DNA from: Saprospiraceae bacterium
Lineage (GTDB): Bacteria; Bacteroidota; Bacteroidia; Chitinophagales; Saprospiraceae
DNA: 33,647 bases
Reading direction: 5' to 3'
Assembly (NCBI GenBank): GCA_028284395.1
Contig: JANQRV010000219.1
Span: 1 to 33,647 of the forward strand
A model generated the notes under the pieces. It worked only from the letters and a program-made list of their open reading frames with translations, searched no databases and was not told the origin of the DNA. Positions 24,941-33,647 of the stretch are shown in pieces; within the stretch, counting starts at the first letter, position 1, and every line of letters starts with the position of its first letter. The position numbers and the translations under genes are program-made.

Positions 24941-27900
24941 ATGAAACGGAAACAACTCTTTTTTTTACTGCTATTCATCTCTTTAACTGCAGTGATCTAC
25001 GCGCAGAAGATCAATGTAGAGGGTACTGTCTCCGACCAAAGGGAAACACTCATCGGTGTTAACATATTGGTTAAAGGCAGCACTCTGGGCACCATTTCAG
25101 ATCTGAACGGCAACTTTTCCTTGGAAGTAGACCCGGACGATGTCCTGGTATTTAGTTATACGGGTTACGCGTCACAAGAAGTATCGATCAATGGCAGATC
25201 TCGGATCGATGTCGAGATGCGCAGCGACGCAACTACGCTGGACGAAGTGGTCGTCATTGGTTATGGTACTCGTCGCAAGGGAGACATCACCGGTGCTGTT
25301 ACATCCGTCAATAACGACTACCTGGATCAGCAACCGGTCGCCAATGTGACCAAAGCGCTCCAGGGCAGCGCGTCGGGGGTCACCGTGGTGGCGCCTGCTA
25401 CTCCCGGTGGCAATGCCGAAGTCCGGATTAGAGGAATGGGTACCATCAACAACAATGATCCTTTATGGGTGGTAGACGGCGTCTTCGATGCTCCGCCTCC
25501 GCCTCCGAGTCAGGTGGAATCCATTCAAATCCTAAAAGATGCCTCTTCCACTGCCATATACGGAGCCCGAGGGGCCAATGGCGTGATCTTGGTGACCACT
25601 AAAATGGGACAGCAAAACCAAGCTCCACGAATTGAATTCAGCTTGCGAACAGGTATTAATTCGCCTTCCGCCAAATACGATCTAATGACCGATCCGCAAC
25701 TCATTGGTGAGATGATTTGGTTGGAATTAAACAACGACGGTATCCCTACTGCTCATCCTCACTTCGGCACGGGAACTACCCCGGTTGTCAACGAATTCCT
25801 GTTTCCGAACGGCGGTTCGGCGGGAGATCCCGGAACGGACCTGGCCTTGTACGACCAACAAACATATCCCATTACCAGAACAAATCTTCAAGGCACGGAT
25901 TGGCTCGACGTGATCTACAATAACGGCCAGATCCAAGACTACAACCTATCGGTCACCGGGGGATCCGAAAAGACAACTTATTCCTTCCAGGGTAATTTCC
26001 TGCAGGAAGAAGGCCTCCTGGAATACACTTCATTCGATCGGTACGCCCTTCGCTCAAATGTCGATTCCAGAATCGGCAATTGGCTGAAAGTTGGTCAAAG
26101 ACTAGGCGTAACTTTCTCCGAGGGAAAAGGTTATAATGGAAACAATAGCCGCGGACTATTTAGGTCGATCAATGAGGTGAGCCCGTTAATCCCCGTTTAT
26201 GATGAAGGCGGCAATTGGGCAGGTGGCATTGTGGGAGGCCTCAACGACGGTCCCAACCCTCTCGGATTCCTGAACCGGCTCAAAGATAATTCCCGCAAGA
26301 GCTACAACATGAACGGCAATTTCTTTGCTGAAATCAGTCCGATCGCAGGGTTGAGCATCAAGACATTGTTTGGCTACAATCTGCAGAACGGACGAAATTT
26401 TTCTCCTCAATTACCAGCTTGGGAGGACACTAATGGAGCACGTAGTACCCAATTGTCGGAAAGCACTTCCAATAACACCACCTGGAATTGGTCGAATACC
26501 ATCAATTACGCCAAAACCATCAATGAAGTACATTCGATCAATGTCCTATTGGGAGTTGAAGCCAGAAGAACAACCGCGCGCTGGTCCGGAGCTTCCCGAC
26601 AAGGCTATTTCTCTAATGAATTGGAATTCCTGGTTCTGGATGCCGGTGCCGGTAGTCAATTGAATTTTGGTTCGGGCTTTGCCAGAGCTACCAGTTCTGC
26701 CTTTGGTCGTTTGCTCTACAGCTTTAAGAGCAAATATCTACTGGAGGCTACCCTGCGAAGAGACGGATCGTCCGTTTTAGGAAATGACAAATACGGCGTC
26801 TTTCCGGCATTTTCCGTGGCCTGGAGACTGAGTGACGAGACCTTTTTGGCCAATTCGAGTTGGATCAATGACTTGAAAGTTCGAGTGAGTTATGGTCAAT
26901 CGGGCAATGATCAAACCAATAATCCATACAACTCTTTTTCAACTTTCGGTTCCAATCCCGGTAGTTCTTTTTATGCCATTGACGGCTCTGACAACAACAT
27001 TACTCTTGGCTATCAATCACTTGCAATCGGAAACCCCGCTGCCCGCTGGGAGACCACGACTACTACCAACTTTGCCATTGACGCCACTCTTTTCCGGTCG
27101 CTGGATATCACCTTAGATATCTGGAATAAAGATACGGATGATATGCTATTCAATGTGGCCATACCGGGTACCGCTGGTGCTGCCATCGCACCCGCTGTCA
27201 ACATCGGTTCGATGGCCAATCAGGGATTTGACATTACGGTGGATTATCGCGGTAAAATCGGTCAAAACCTGGGTTACAACATTGCGGCCACCTTTAGTCG
27301 CTACAAGAATGAAGTCACTAAACTATCGGATACAGAAGGAGAATTCATAGCCGGAGACGACGTACGGGGGCAGATCTACACCCGTGCCGCAGTAGGCCAC
27401 GCTTTCCCCGAGTTTTTTGGCTACATCGTTGACGGCATCTTTCAAACACAAGCAGAAGTAGACGCTCATGCGGTCAATGGAACTTATAACCAACCGGGGA
27501 ATTTAATCATTCGGGACGTTGACGGCGACGGCATCATTGCCCCGGAAGATCGGACCTTCATTGGCAGTCCCCATCCCGATTTCACAACGGGCCTTAACCT
27601 CGGACTAGATTACAAAGGTTTTGATATTTCCGCTACCTTTTATGCAAGTGTAGGCAATGACATAGCCAATTATACGTCCCGTTTCCGTCGGTACGGATTA
27701 TTTCAAGGTCCGAAAGCTCCCGATCGATTGTTTAAGTCCTGGGGCAGTCCATACCTGGAAAACAATGCGGATGCCGTCTTACCGAAAGCATCCAGTACCA
27801 CTTCCTTTGAACAGAATGCTTCCACCGCTTACCTGGAGGATGGTTCTTTTTTGCGACTGCAAAACCTCCAATTGGGGTACAATTTTCCCGAAAATTGGCT

Positions 27901-28099
27901 GGAAAAGCTACGCATTCAAAATGCGCGTATTTACCTTATGGGAGCCAACCTCTTTACCATCACCGAATACTCCGGCCTGGATCCGGAGATCACCACTAGA
28001 GCGGTCAATGGTCAGCGGGGTGAGATTAACCGTGGCATTGACATCGGAGGATGGCCCATTTCCAAGCAGTTCATGGTCGGACTTAACATCACTCTATAA
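24941..28099 (+). CDS. SusC/RagA-type TonB-dependent outer-membrane transporter
   Basis: The protein has 1052 residues from the ATG at 24941. An in-frame TTG at 24935 is ignored. A signal peptide (MKRKQLFFLLLFISLTAVIYAQ) is followed by a CarboxypepD_reg-like domain at about 25-100 ('VEGTVSDQRETLIGVNILVKGSTLGTISDLNGNFSLEV'). The TonB box/SusC signature is 'LDEVVVIGYGTRRKGDITGAV', and the plug domain to about 230 has 'IRGMGTINNNDPLWVVDGVFD' and 'LKDASSTAIYGARGANGVILVTTK'. The rest is a 22-strand barrel with 'SWINDLKVRVSYGQSGND' and a C terminus 'QFMVGLNITL'. It imports oligosaccharides across the outer membrane together with the SusD partner 29 bp downstream. Shared control elements with the catabolic operon suggest neoagaro- or porphyran-oligosaccharides as substrate (inference). 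Confidence 0.93.
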   Translation: MKRKQLFFLLLFISLTAVIYAQKINVEGTVSDQRETLIGVNILVKGSTLGTISDLNGNFSLEVDPDDVLVFSYTGYASQEVSINGRSRIDVEMRSDATTLDEVVVIGYGTRRKGDITGAVTSVNNDYLDQQPVANVTKALQGSASGVTVVAPATPGGNAEVRIRGMGTINNNDPLWVVDGVFDAPPPPPSQVESIQILKDASSTAIYGARGANGVILVTTKMGQQNQAPRIEFSLRTGINSPSAKYDLMTDPQLIGEMIWLELNNDGIPTAHPHFGTGTTPVVNEFLFPNGGSAGDPGTDLALYDQQTYPITRTNLQGTDWLDVIYNNGQIQDYNLSVTGGSEKTTYSFQGNFLQEEGLLEYTSFDRYALRSNVDSRIGNWLKVGQRLGVTFSEGKGYNGNNSRGLFRSINEVSPLIPVYDEGGNWAGGIVGGLNDGPNPLGFLNRLKDNSRKSYNMNGNFFAEISPIAGLSIKTLFGYNLQNGRNFSPQLPAWEDTNGARSTQLSESTSNNTTWNWSNTINYAKTINEVHSINVLLGVEARRTTARWSGASRQGYFSNELEFLVLDAGAGSQLNFGSGFARATSSAFGRLLYSFKSKYLLEATLRRDGSSVLGNDKYGVFPAFSVAWRLSDETFLANSSWINDLKVRVSYGQSGNDQTNNPYNSFSTFGSNPGSSFYAIDGSDNNITLGYQSLAIGNPAARWETTTTTNFAIDATLFRSLDITLDIWNKDTDDMLFNVAIPGTAGAAIAPAVNIGSMANQGFDITVDYRGKIGQNLGYNIAATFSRYKNEVTKLSDTEGEFIAGDDVRGQIYTRAAVGHAFPEFFGYIVDGIFQTQAEVDAHAVNGTYNQPGNLIIRDVDGDGIIAPEDRTFIGSPHPDFTTGLNLGLDYKGFDISATFYASVGNDIANYTSRFRRYGLFQGPKAPDRLFKSWGSPYLENNADAVLPKASSTTSFEQNASTAYLEDGSFLRLQNLQLGYNFPENWLEKLRIQNARIYLMGANLFTITEYSGLDPEITTRAVNGQRGEINRGIDIGGWPISKQFMVGLNITL

Positions 28100-28128
28100 A
28101 AAAGCGATTTGCATCAAAAATTAGTGTT

Positions 28129-29874
28129 ATGAAAACATATTTGATTTATATAGTTACATCACTGACGATCCTGCTCTTTTTTTCGGCATGTAGTGATGAA
28201 TTTCTCGATGAAAAACCAGTTGGCTCGGTCAATGAATTGTTATTGCAAACCGAAGAAGGAGTTGATGCTCTTTTGATCGCGGCCTATGCACTATTGGACG
28301 GTTATGCCGCCGGGGAAGCCGTTGGAGGTGCCCAGGGAGAAGCTTCTGGTACCAACTGGATCTGGGGCGATGTCGCTTCCGACGATATGTACCGCGGAGA
28401 TCAAACCGGGGGCTGGTCGGCCATCAATGACATCGAAAGATATGAAGTAAGGCCTGATAATACCTGGCTCAATGGAGCATGGATTCGTTATTACGATGCC
28501 GTTTCTCGTACCAACGATGTCCTTCGGACCTTGCGTTTGGCCGGAGCTAAAATAAAGCCTGAAGTGGCCAGTCAAATAGAAGCTGAAGCCCGTTTTCTCC
28601 GGGCCTGGTATCATTTCCAGCTCAGAATCAAATTTGAAAAGGTTGCCTACATTACGGAAGATGTGGATCCCATTACCGTTTCCAATGACCGCGAAGTTTG
28701 GGATGACATCGAAGCCGATATCCAATGGGGTATTGACAACGGTATGGAGGAAGCACCTACCGAAATTGGCAGAGCTTCCAGATGGGCAGCAAAAGCCTTT
28801 CTGGCACGCGTTCACCTCTTTCAGAGTGAGTATTCGGCCGCCAAACCATTGTTAGATGACATCATCAATAACGGTCCTTTTGAACTCATGGACCACTTCT
28901 ACGACAATCACAACGAAGAACATCAAAATAATAAGGAAAGCATCTTTGAAATTCAATATTCGGTCAATGACGGTGCAGGAATCCACAATTCCGGTGTAGA
29001 TCACCAAACCCTGTTTTCACGAAAAATCGGGTTTTGCTGTGACTATTCAGCTCCTTCTTTCGATTTATTCAATGCCTTCAAGGTGGATGCAGAAGGTCTT
29101 CCCCTTTTGGATGATTTTCAACAAAACCTATTGAGGGAAGACCACAATATTCTTTTCAGCGATGAGTTTACGCCCACCGATGTCCTGTTGGATCCACGGG
29201 TAGATTGGACCATTGGCCGTCGGGGCGTACCATTTCTGGATTGGGGACCATTCACGGGCAGCGATTGGATGCTCGATCAACAGGGCATGGGACCATTCCT
29301 GAATAAAAAGATCCACTTTTTCAAACGCAATCAAGGCACCATTAAAACTTCCGATTGGTGGTGGGCCGGCGGCCTGAATGGAGACAACTTCAATTTGTTC
29401 CGTCTTTCTCACATCATCCTTTGGCGGGCTGAAGTAGCGGTCGAAGAAGGAGATCTTGGCACGGCGCTTACATTGGTCAACCAGATTCGGGAAAGGGCTG
29501 CAGACGATATCGTCATGGGGAAAATCGGCAATACGAATTTCGCTGCTGGTTTTGTTTTGGATATTGACGAAAGTCAACCTGCAGCCAATTACAAGTTGGG
29601 ACTTTATACTGCCTTTCCCGACCAAGAGTATGCTCGCAAGGCAGTGCGGCACGAAATAAGATTGGAATTCGCCCTGGAGGGAATGCGATTTTTCGACCTG
29701 GTCCGCTGGGGTATAGACGGAACGGTTCTACCCGCTTATCTAGATAGTGAAAATGGCTTACGTCCTTGGATGACGGGAGCACAATACGATGCTGGCAAGG
29801 ACGATCATTGGCCAATCCCTCAAGTGCAGATCGATTTACAACCGGGCGTCATTTCACAAGACCCGGCCCACTAG
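28129..29874 (+). CDS. SusD/RagB-family glycan-binding lipoprotein
   Basis: The protein has 581 residues. The lipoprotein signal ends 'LLFFSACSDEFLDEKP', with Cys21 lipidated and the typical 'FLDEKP' start of SusD proteins. N-terminal helices carry 'AVSRTNDVLRTLRLAGAKIKPEVASQIEAEARFLRAWYHFQL', a strong RagB/SusD signature. 'ASRWAAKAFLARVHLFQSEYSAAKPLLDDIINNG' is the TPR-like region at about 220-255. The C terminus has 'RKAVRHEIRLEFALEGMRFFDLVRWGID', 'WPIPQVQIDLQPGVISQDPAH', as in the family. It binds the glycan at the cell surface and acts as the lid of the SusC transporter. A strong hairpin follows the stop. Confidence 0.93.
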   Translation: MKTYLIYIVTSLTILLFFSACSDEFLDEKPVGSVNELLLQTEEGVDALLIAAYALLDGYAAGEAVGGAQGEASGTNWIWGDVASDDMYRGDQTGGWSAINDIERYEVRPDNTWLNGAWIRYYDAVSRTNDVLRTLRLAGAKIKPEVASQIEAEARFLRAWYHFQLRIKFEKVAYITEDVDPITVSNDREVWDDIEADIQWGIDNGMEEAPTEIGRASRWAAKAFLARVHLFQSEYSAAKPLLDDIINNGPFELMDHFYDNHNEEHQNNKESIFEIQYSVNDGAGIHNSGVDHQTLFSRKIGFCCDYSAPSFDLFNAFKVDAEGLPLLDDFQQNLLREDHNILFSDEFTPTDVLLDPRVDWTIGRRGVPFLDWGPFTGSDWMLDQQGMGPFLNKKIHFFKRNQGTIKTSDWWWAGGLNGDNFNLFRLSHIILWRAEVAVEEGDLGTALTLVNQIRERAADDIVMGKIGNTNFAAGFVLDIDESQPAANYKLGLYTAFPDQEYARKAVRHEIRLEFALEGMRFFDLVRWGIDGTVLPAYLDSENGLRPWMTGAQYDAGKDDHWPIPQVQIDLQPGVISQDPAH

Positions 29875-29913
29875 GACATTACCAAGTTTCATATATCGAA
29901 TGTTTTTGACTTT

Positions 29914-29944
29914 TTGGCAATCGGCGAATTGCGCCGATTGCCAA
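29914..29944. terminator. Perfect 13-bp hairpin between susD and the FG-GAP gene
   Basis: TTGGCAATCGGCG (29914-29926) pairs perfectly with CGCCGATTGCCAA (29932-29944) around an AATTG loop. It begins 39 nt after the susD stop and ends 17 nt before the next ATG. No T-run follows on the plus strand, so full intrinsic termination is unlikely. Partial termination or 3'-end protection that sets high susCD and lower downstream expression is more likely. Confidence 0.7.
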
Positions 29945-29961
29945 TCATTTAATAGCTCATC

Positions 29962-32900
29962 ATGCGGCACTCTATTTCACTTCCCATTTTTTTGATCCTC
30001 TGGGCCATTCAATCCTGTTCGAGGGATGCGACATCCGAAGAGAATCTCCGACCATTGGGGGAGAGCCAATTGCTCAGAGTACTCGATGAAGAAAAGTCGA
30101 ACCTTTCTTTTACCAACCAAATCGTCGAAAACAACCGCATTAACATTCTCAATTACCTCTATTACTATAACGGAAGCGGCGTAGCTGCAGGAGACATCAA
30201 CAACGATGGATTGCCGGACCTGTATTTTGCTTCAACCGTCGGAAAAAACAAACTCTTTCTGAATAAAGGTGAATTGCAATTCGAAGATATTACGGAGTCG
30301 GCAGGAGCAGCCGGTGACTACGGCATTACCACGGGGGTCAACTTCGTCGATATCAACGGCGATGGCTGGCTTGATATATACATTTGTAAGTCCGGTGTTC
30401 ATTCCACTCGTTATCGAACCAACCAACTGTTGATCAACGACGGTAACTTGGGATTCACCGAGCAAGCGGCCGAATTCGGATTGGCGGATCCATCTTTCTC
30501 CAATCAAGCTTACTTCTTCGATTTCGACCTGGACAATGATCTGGACATGTACCTGGTCAATCACCCAATTGATTGGCTCAACATCAATAAAATTATGACT
30601 GGTGAGCAAGAATCAAAGGGTTTTGACTACCAGTTCTCCGACAAACTTTACCGAAATAATGGAAAAGAAGGTTTTGAAGACATTACCCGACAAGCCGGTA
30701 TTCTAAATCGCAGTTGGGGACTAAGCGCCAGCATAGGAGATTTTGATGGAGACGGCCGACCAGACATCTATGTCGCCAACGATTTCATCAAACCGGATAA
30801 CCTATACATCAACAACGGTGACGGCACCTTTTCCGATCACATTCAAAGACATTTTAAACACATTTCCTTCTTTTCAATGGGGTCGGATTTTGCGGACATC
30901 AACAACGATGGCCTCAATGACTTATACGTTGCCGATATGGCTATGAAAGATCACGCCCGATCAAAAAAGAACATGGGGTCGATGAGCACGGAAAACTTTA
31001 AAACCATTGTGCGCCGGGGTTATCACTACCCCTATGCCATCAATACTTTACAACTTAATGTTGGCAATTATCATTTCATCGATATTGCGCAGTCTGCAGG
31101 CGTTGCCAAGACCGACTGGAGTTGGACTCCACTTTTACTCGACCTGGACAATGATGGTTTCAAAGACCTATTCGTTACCAATGGAATTTATAGGGATATC
31201 ATCGACAATGACTTCCTAGCTAAAAAAGAACAATACGACAAAAACAACTCAGAAAGAAATTACTTCGATGACCTCATCGACGAAATTCCTCAGACTAAGG
31301 TTAGTAACTTTGTTTTCCGCAATAACGGCCATCTGGGGTTCGAAGACAAAAGTACCCATTGGGGGCTAACAAAGAAAACCTGTTCCAATGGAGCCGCCTA
31401 TGCCGACCTCGATATGGACGGAGACCTCGATATCATTACCAACAATCTCAATGAACCCTCCATCATTTATGAAAACCTTCGATCCGAATACAGTGGCAAC
31501 CACTACATCAAGATTAAGCTCACCGGTCCCGCCGGTAATTTAAATGCCCTGGGTGCCGCCGTGGAAATCCAATACGACAAACAGCTGCAGCGGTGCGATC
31601 TCATGCCTTCGAGAGGATATTTATCTGCGAGTGACCCGATGCTACATTTCGGTCTGGGAAGCGCCAATGAAGTGGATCTTGTCAAGGTAACCTGGCCGGA
31701 TGGTAAGGTCTCATTGATCAAATACCCCTCCGTCAATCAGGTGCTAGAGGTCAAATACGCCAAAGCTACCGGTCCGGATAGCACCAAAACAGCAACGACA
31801 AAATCGCTTTTCCGCGACATCACAAAGGAGGCTGGTATAACATTTCGCCACACGGAGAAACCGTACGATGACTTTGCTACCGAGCTCCTATTACCCCATC
31901 AATTGTCCCAAAATGGTCCTTTCGTTGCCGTCGCGGACGTCAATAGCGACGGCCTGGAAGATTTTTTTGTCGGAGGGGCAGCAGGTCAAGCCGGTGCATT
32001 GTATATCCAGGATGAAAGAAGCCGGTTCGGTCCATCATCCACCGAAACGTGGCGTCAAGATCGCCGGTTTGAAGATCAAAGAGCCCTTTTCTTCGACGTC
32101 GACCAGGATGGAGATTCGGATTTGTACGTGGTGAGCGGCAGCAACGAATTTCGGGAAGCTTCTCATCTCGTGGACCGGCTTTATCTGAATGATGGCCGGG
32201 GGAACTTTAGCCGAACAATCCAATCTTTACCTCCTGCTGCTACAAGTGGAATGGCTGTAGATGCCGGAGATATCGACAATGACGGAGATCTCGATTTAGT
32301 CGTTGGCGGCCGGGTACAGCCGAGCCGATACCCGAAAGCACCGAAAAGTTTTTTGCTTCTAAATGAGGGAGGAAAGTTTAAAGACATCACACCGGAGAGG
32401 GCTCCTGAACTAGAAAACTTGGGCATGATCACCGATATGACGTTCTCTGATTTTGATCGCGACGGAGATATTGATTTGGTAATTGTTGGCGAATGGATGG
32501 CCATCACCATCCTCGAAAATCAAGATGGAAACTTCAAAATCACTGAGAAAAATACGGGCCTTGAGTCGACACAAGGTTGGTGGTTTTCGCTGAGGAGTGG
32601 AGATGTCGATCTGGATGGCGACATAGATTACATTGCCGGAAACATCGGATCAAATAATAAGTATCAACCAAATGAAGACCATCCGCTTCATATTTACTAC
32701 GACGATTTTGATAACAATCGCTCCGGAGATATTGTACTATCCAAAATCGAACAGGGCATTCTGTATCCGGTCCGGGGACGGGAATGTAGCTCCCAACAAA
32801 TGCCTTTCATCGCTGATAAGTACCCGGATTTTGCTGGTTTTGCCAAAGCGAGCCTTTCGGATATATTCACCGACGAGAAACTATCCAATGCCATCCACTA

Positions 32901-33288
32901 TCAGGCAACGGAGTTTAAGAGTTGCCTGCTGATGAATGATGGTAGCGGCCATTTCCAGGTACTACCACTATCATCAGAGGCTCAATTCAGTCCGCTAATG
33001 GGCATTGAATTACTGCATTTGAATGCCGATCACCGACCGGACATTGTAGCCGCCGGAAATTTTTTCAAGACCGAGACCGAAACAATCCGCTACGATGCGG
33101 GGGCCGGTGTATGCCTTATCAACAATGATAAGGGTGAATTCTCGAACTTGCCCTATTCCGATAGTGGACTATTCTTACCCGGAGATGTGAAGGATTTGGC
33201 AAGCATTCAGCTCGCCAACGGGTCTTCCGGCCTATTGGTGACAAACAATAATGAGTATTTACAGTTATTTGAGATCACATCAAAATGA
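29962..33288 (+). CDS. Large FG-GAP/VCBS repeat lipoprotein with ASPIC/UnbV domain
   Basis: The protein has 1108 residues. The signal ends 'LWAIQSC' with candidate lipidated Cys19. Calcium-binding FG-GAP/VCBS blades recur in two blocks. The first, at about 75-500, includes 'DINNDGLPDLYF', 'DINGDGWLDIYI', 'DFDGDGRPDIYV', 'DLDNDGFKDLFV' and 'DLDMDGDLDIIT'. The second, at about 640-900, includes 'DVNSDGLEDFFV', 'DVDQDGDSDLYV', 'DIDNDGDLDLVV' and 'DVDLDGDIDYIA'. Between them, at about 510-600, is an ASPIC/UnbV domain ('NALGAAVEIQYDK', 'YLSASDPMLHFGLGSANEVDLVKVTWPDG'). Such proteins often follow susCD pairs in marine Bacteroidota and are thought to bind glycans or other ligands at the surface. The stop overlaps the next ATG (ATGA). 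Confidence 0.9.
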   Translation: MRHSISLPIFLILWAIQSCSRDATSEENLRPLGESQLLRVLDEEKSNLSFTNQIVENNRINILNYLYYYNGSGVAAGDINNDGLPDLYFASTVGKNKLFLNKGELQFEDITESAGAAGDYGITTGVNFVDINGDGWLDIYICKSGVHSTRYRTNQLLINDGNLGFTEQAAEFGLADPSFSNQAYFFDFDLDNDLDMYLVNHPIDWLNINKIMTGEQESKGFDYQFSDKLYRNNGKEGFEDITRQAGILNRSWGLSASIGDFDGDGRPDIYVANDFIKPDNLYINNGDGTFSDHIQRHFKHISFFSMGSDFADINNDGLNDLYVADMAMKDHARSKKNMGSMSTENFKTIVRRGYHYPYAINTLQLNVGNYHFIDIAQSAGVAKTDWSWTPLLLDLDNDGFKDLFVTNGIYRDIIDNDFLAKKEQYDKNNSERNYFDDLIDEIPQTKVSNFVFRNNGHLGFEDKSTHWGLTKKTCSNGAAYADLDMDGDLDIITNNLNEPSIIYENLRSEYSGNHYIKIKLTGPAGNLNALGAAVEIQYDKQLQRCDLMPSRGYLSASDPMLHFGLGSANEVDLVKVTWPDGKVSLIKYPSVNQVLEVKYAKATGPDSTKTATTKSLFRDITKEAGITFRHTEKPYDDFATELLLPHQLSQNGPFVAVADVNSDGLEDFFVGGAAGQAGALYIQDERSRFGPSSTETWRQDRRFEDQRALFFDVDQDGDSDLYVVSGSNEFREASHLVDRLYLNDGRGNFSRTIQSLPPAATSGMAVDAGDIDNDGDLDLVVGGRVQPSRYPKAPKSFLLLNEGGKFKDITPERAPELENLGMITDMTFSDFDRDGDIDLVIVGEWMAITILENQDGNFKITEKNTGLESTQGWWFSLRSGDVDLDGDIDYIAGNIGSNNKYQPNEDHPLHIYYDDFDNNRSGDIVLSKIEQGILYPVRGRECSSQQMPFIADKYPDFAGFAKASLSDIFTDEKLSNAIHYQATEFKSCLLMNDGSGHFQVLPLSSEAQFSPLMGIELLHLNADHRPDIVAAGNFFKTETETIRYDAGAGVCLINNDKGEFSNLPYSDSGLFLPGDVKDLASIQLANGSSGLLVTNNNEYLQLFEITSK

Positions 33289-33647
33289 AATGGAATTTGA
33301 ACCTTCTTCTGCCCTTAAATACTTTCTTACTTTTTTGGTGCTTTACACCAAAAGCAACAGCTCAAGTCTTTCAAGAAGTCCGCATCCGCGACATTGCTAA
33401 GATGACCAATAACTGGGGGAACGCAGTAGCAGATTTTGATCAAGATGGCGATCTGGATGTTTTCATCGTTGCTTATACTTCGTTTCGGTCTAACGACCCG
33501 AGCACCTGGAGTCGATTATTGAGAAATGATGGTAGTGGTCGTTTCGAAGATGTAACGACCGCTGCGGGGTTCCGACAACAATACTCCAATCCTTCCATCC
33601 GCGATCATAAAATTGGTGCTTCCTGGGGCGATTACGACAATGACGGG
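33285..33647 (+). CDS. Second FG-GAP/VCBS repeat protein, 3' end cut by window edge
   Basis: An open frame of 121 codons runs from the ATG at 33285 to the right edge. It opens with a signal peptide (MKWNLNLLLPLNTFLLFWCFTPKATAQ) and then shows FG-GAP blades: 'NWGNAVADFDQDGDLDVFIVAY' followed by 'RLLRNDGSGRFEDVTTAAGF' and 'GASWGDYDNDG'. Its ATG overlaps the stop of the preceding FG-GAP gene, so the two are translationally coupled. Unlike its neighbour it lacks a lipobox and may be fully secreted or periplasmic. The remaining domains lie outside the window. Confidence 0.85.
   Translation, partial: MKWNLNLLLPLNTFLLFWCFTPKATAQVFQEVRIRDIAKMTNNWGNAVADFDQDGDLDVFIVAYTSFRSNDPSTWSRLLRNDGSGRFEDVTTAAGFRQQYSNPSIRDHKIGASWGDYDNDG

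Noticed and set aside
24793..25062. 89-codon frame crossing into susC
   Set aside because: It is out of phase with susC, covers the regulatory elements and has no recognisable protein features.
1..33647. CRISPR array, prophage, transposon or tRNA attachment site
   Set aside because: No spaced direct repeats, integrase or transposase motifs, or tRNA cloverleaf were found. All large frames are accounted for by ordinary genes.

Overview
This window looks like a chromosomal segment of a marine member of the Bacteroidota, probably a Saprospiria/Lewinella-like organism (the class is inferred, the phylum is well supported). The phylum evidence is a SusC/SusD pair, tandem FG-GAP/ASPIC lipoproteins, a DUF4270 lipoprotein, a TPR-TM-LuxR regulator, a PadR plus FtsX-type permease pair, lipoprotein signals with a Ser/Asn just before Cys, an almost complete absence of Shine-Dalgarno sequences, and -7 boxes of the Bacteroidota TAnnTTTG type. 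No rRNA, tRNA, CRISPR array, insertion sequence or phage gene was seen.

Left part (1-13.5 kb), ordinary accessory and household genes: a 3'-truncated DUF4270 lipoprotein (minus strand, running off the left edge); an outer-membrane beta-barrel protein; an enoyl-CoA hydratase; a secreted astacin/matrixin-like metallopeptidase lipoprotein; an aldo/keto reductase; a small membrane protein with an N-terminal region resembling effector-associated domain EAD11; a convergent two-gene operon (a two-TM protein and a secreted HExxH peptidase); a PadR repressor with a MacB/FtsX-type permease; a membrane-bound AraC regulator; and a PQQ-type sugar dehydrogenase.

Central part (13.6-24.6 kb), the main biological unit: a TPR-LuxR regulator on the minus strand diverges from an eight-gene plus-strand operon. 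In order it encodes a zinc-type dehydrogenase, a KduD-like SDR, an aldehyde dehydrogenase, an enolase-superfamily enzyme with the catalytic layout of 3,6-anhydrogalactonate cycloisomerase, a RhaT-family permease, a GH117 lipoprotein (3,6-anhydro-L-galactosidase), an ACS-family MFS transporter and a DgoD-type galactonate dehydratase. Together they read as a pathway for the agar/porphyran sugar 3,6-anhydro-L-galactose: GH117 releases the sugar, the permeases import it, ALDH oxidises it, the cycloisomerase opens the ring to a 2-keto-3-deoxy acid, and the dehydrogenase/SDR pair would epimerise that acid to KDG. The galactose half could be served by the DgoD-like enzyme. KDG kinase and KDPG aldolase are not in the window.

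Right part (24.6-33.6 kb): SusC, SusD and two FG-GAP repeat proteins (the second cut by the right edge), the likely outer-membrane uptake part of the same locus. The intergenic regions before the catabolic operon and before susC share a 20-nt element, CGTTCAGTTTTTRTCTAGKT, plus extra TTGTCTAG half-sites, one of which forms an 8-bp-arm inverted repeat. This suggests that one regulator controls both transcription units.
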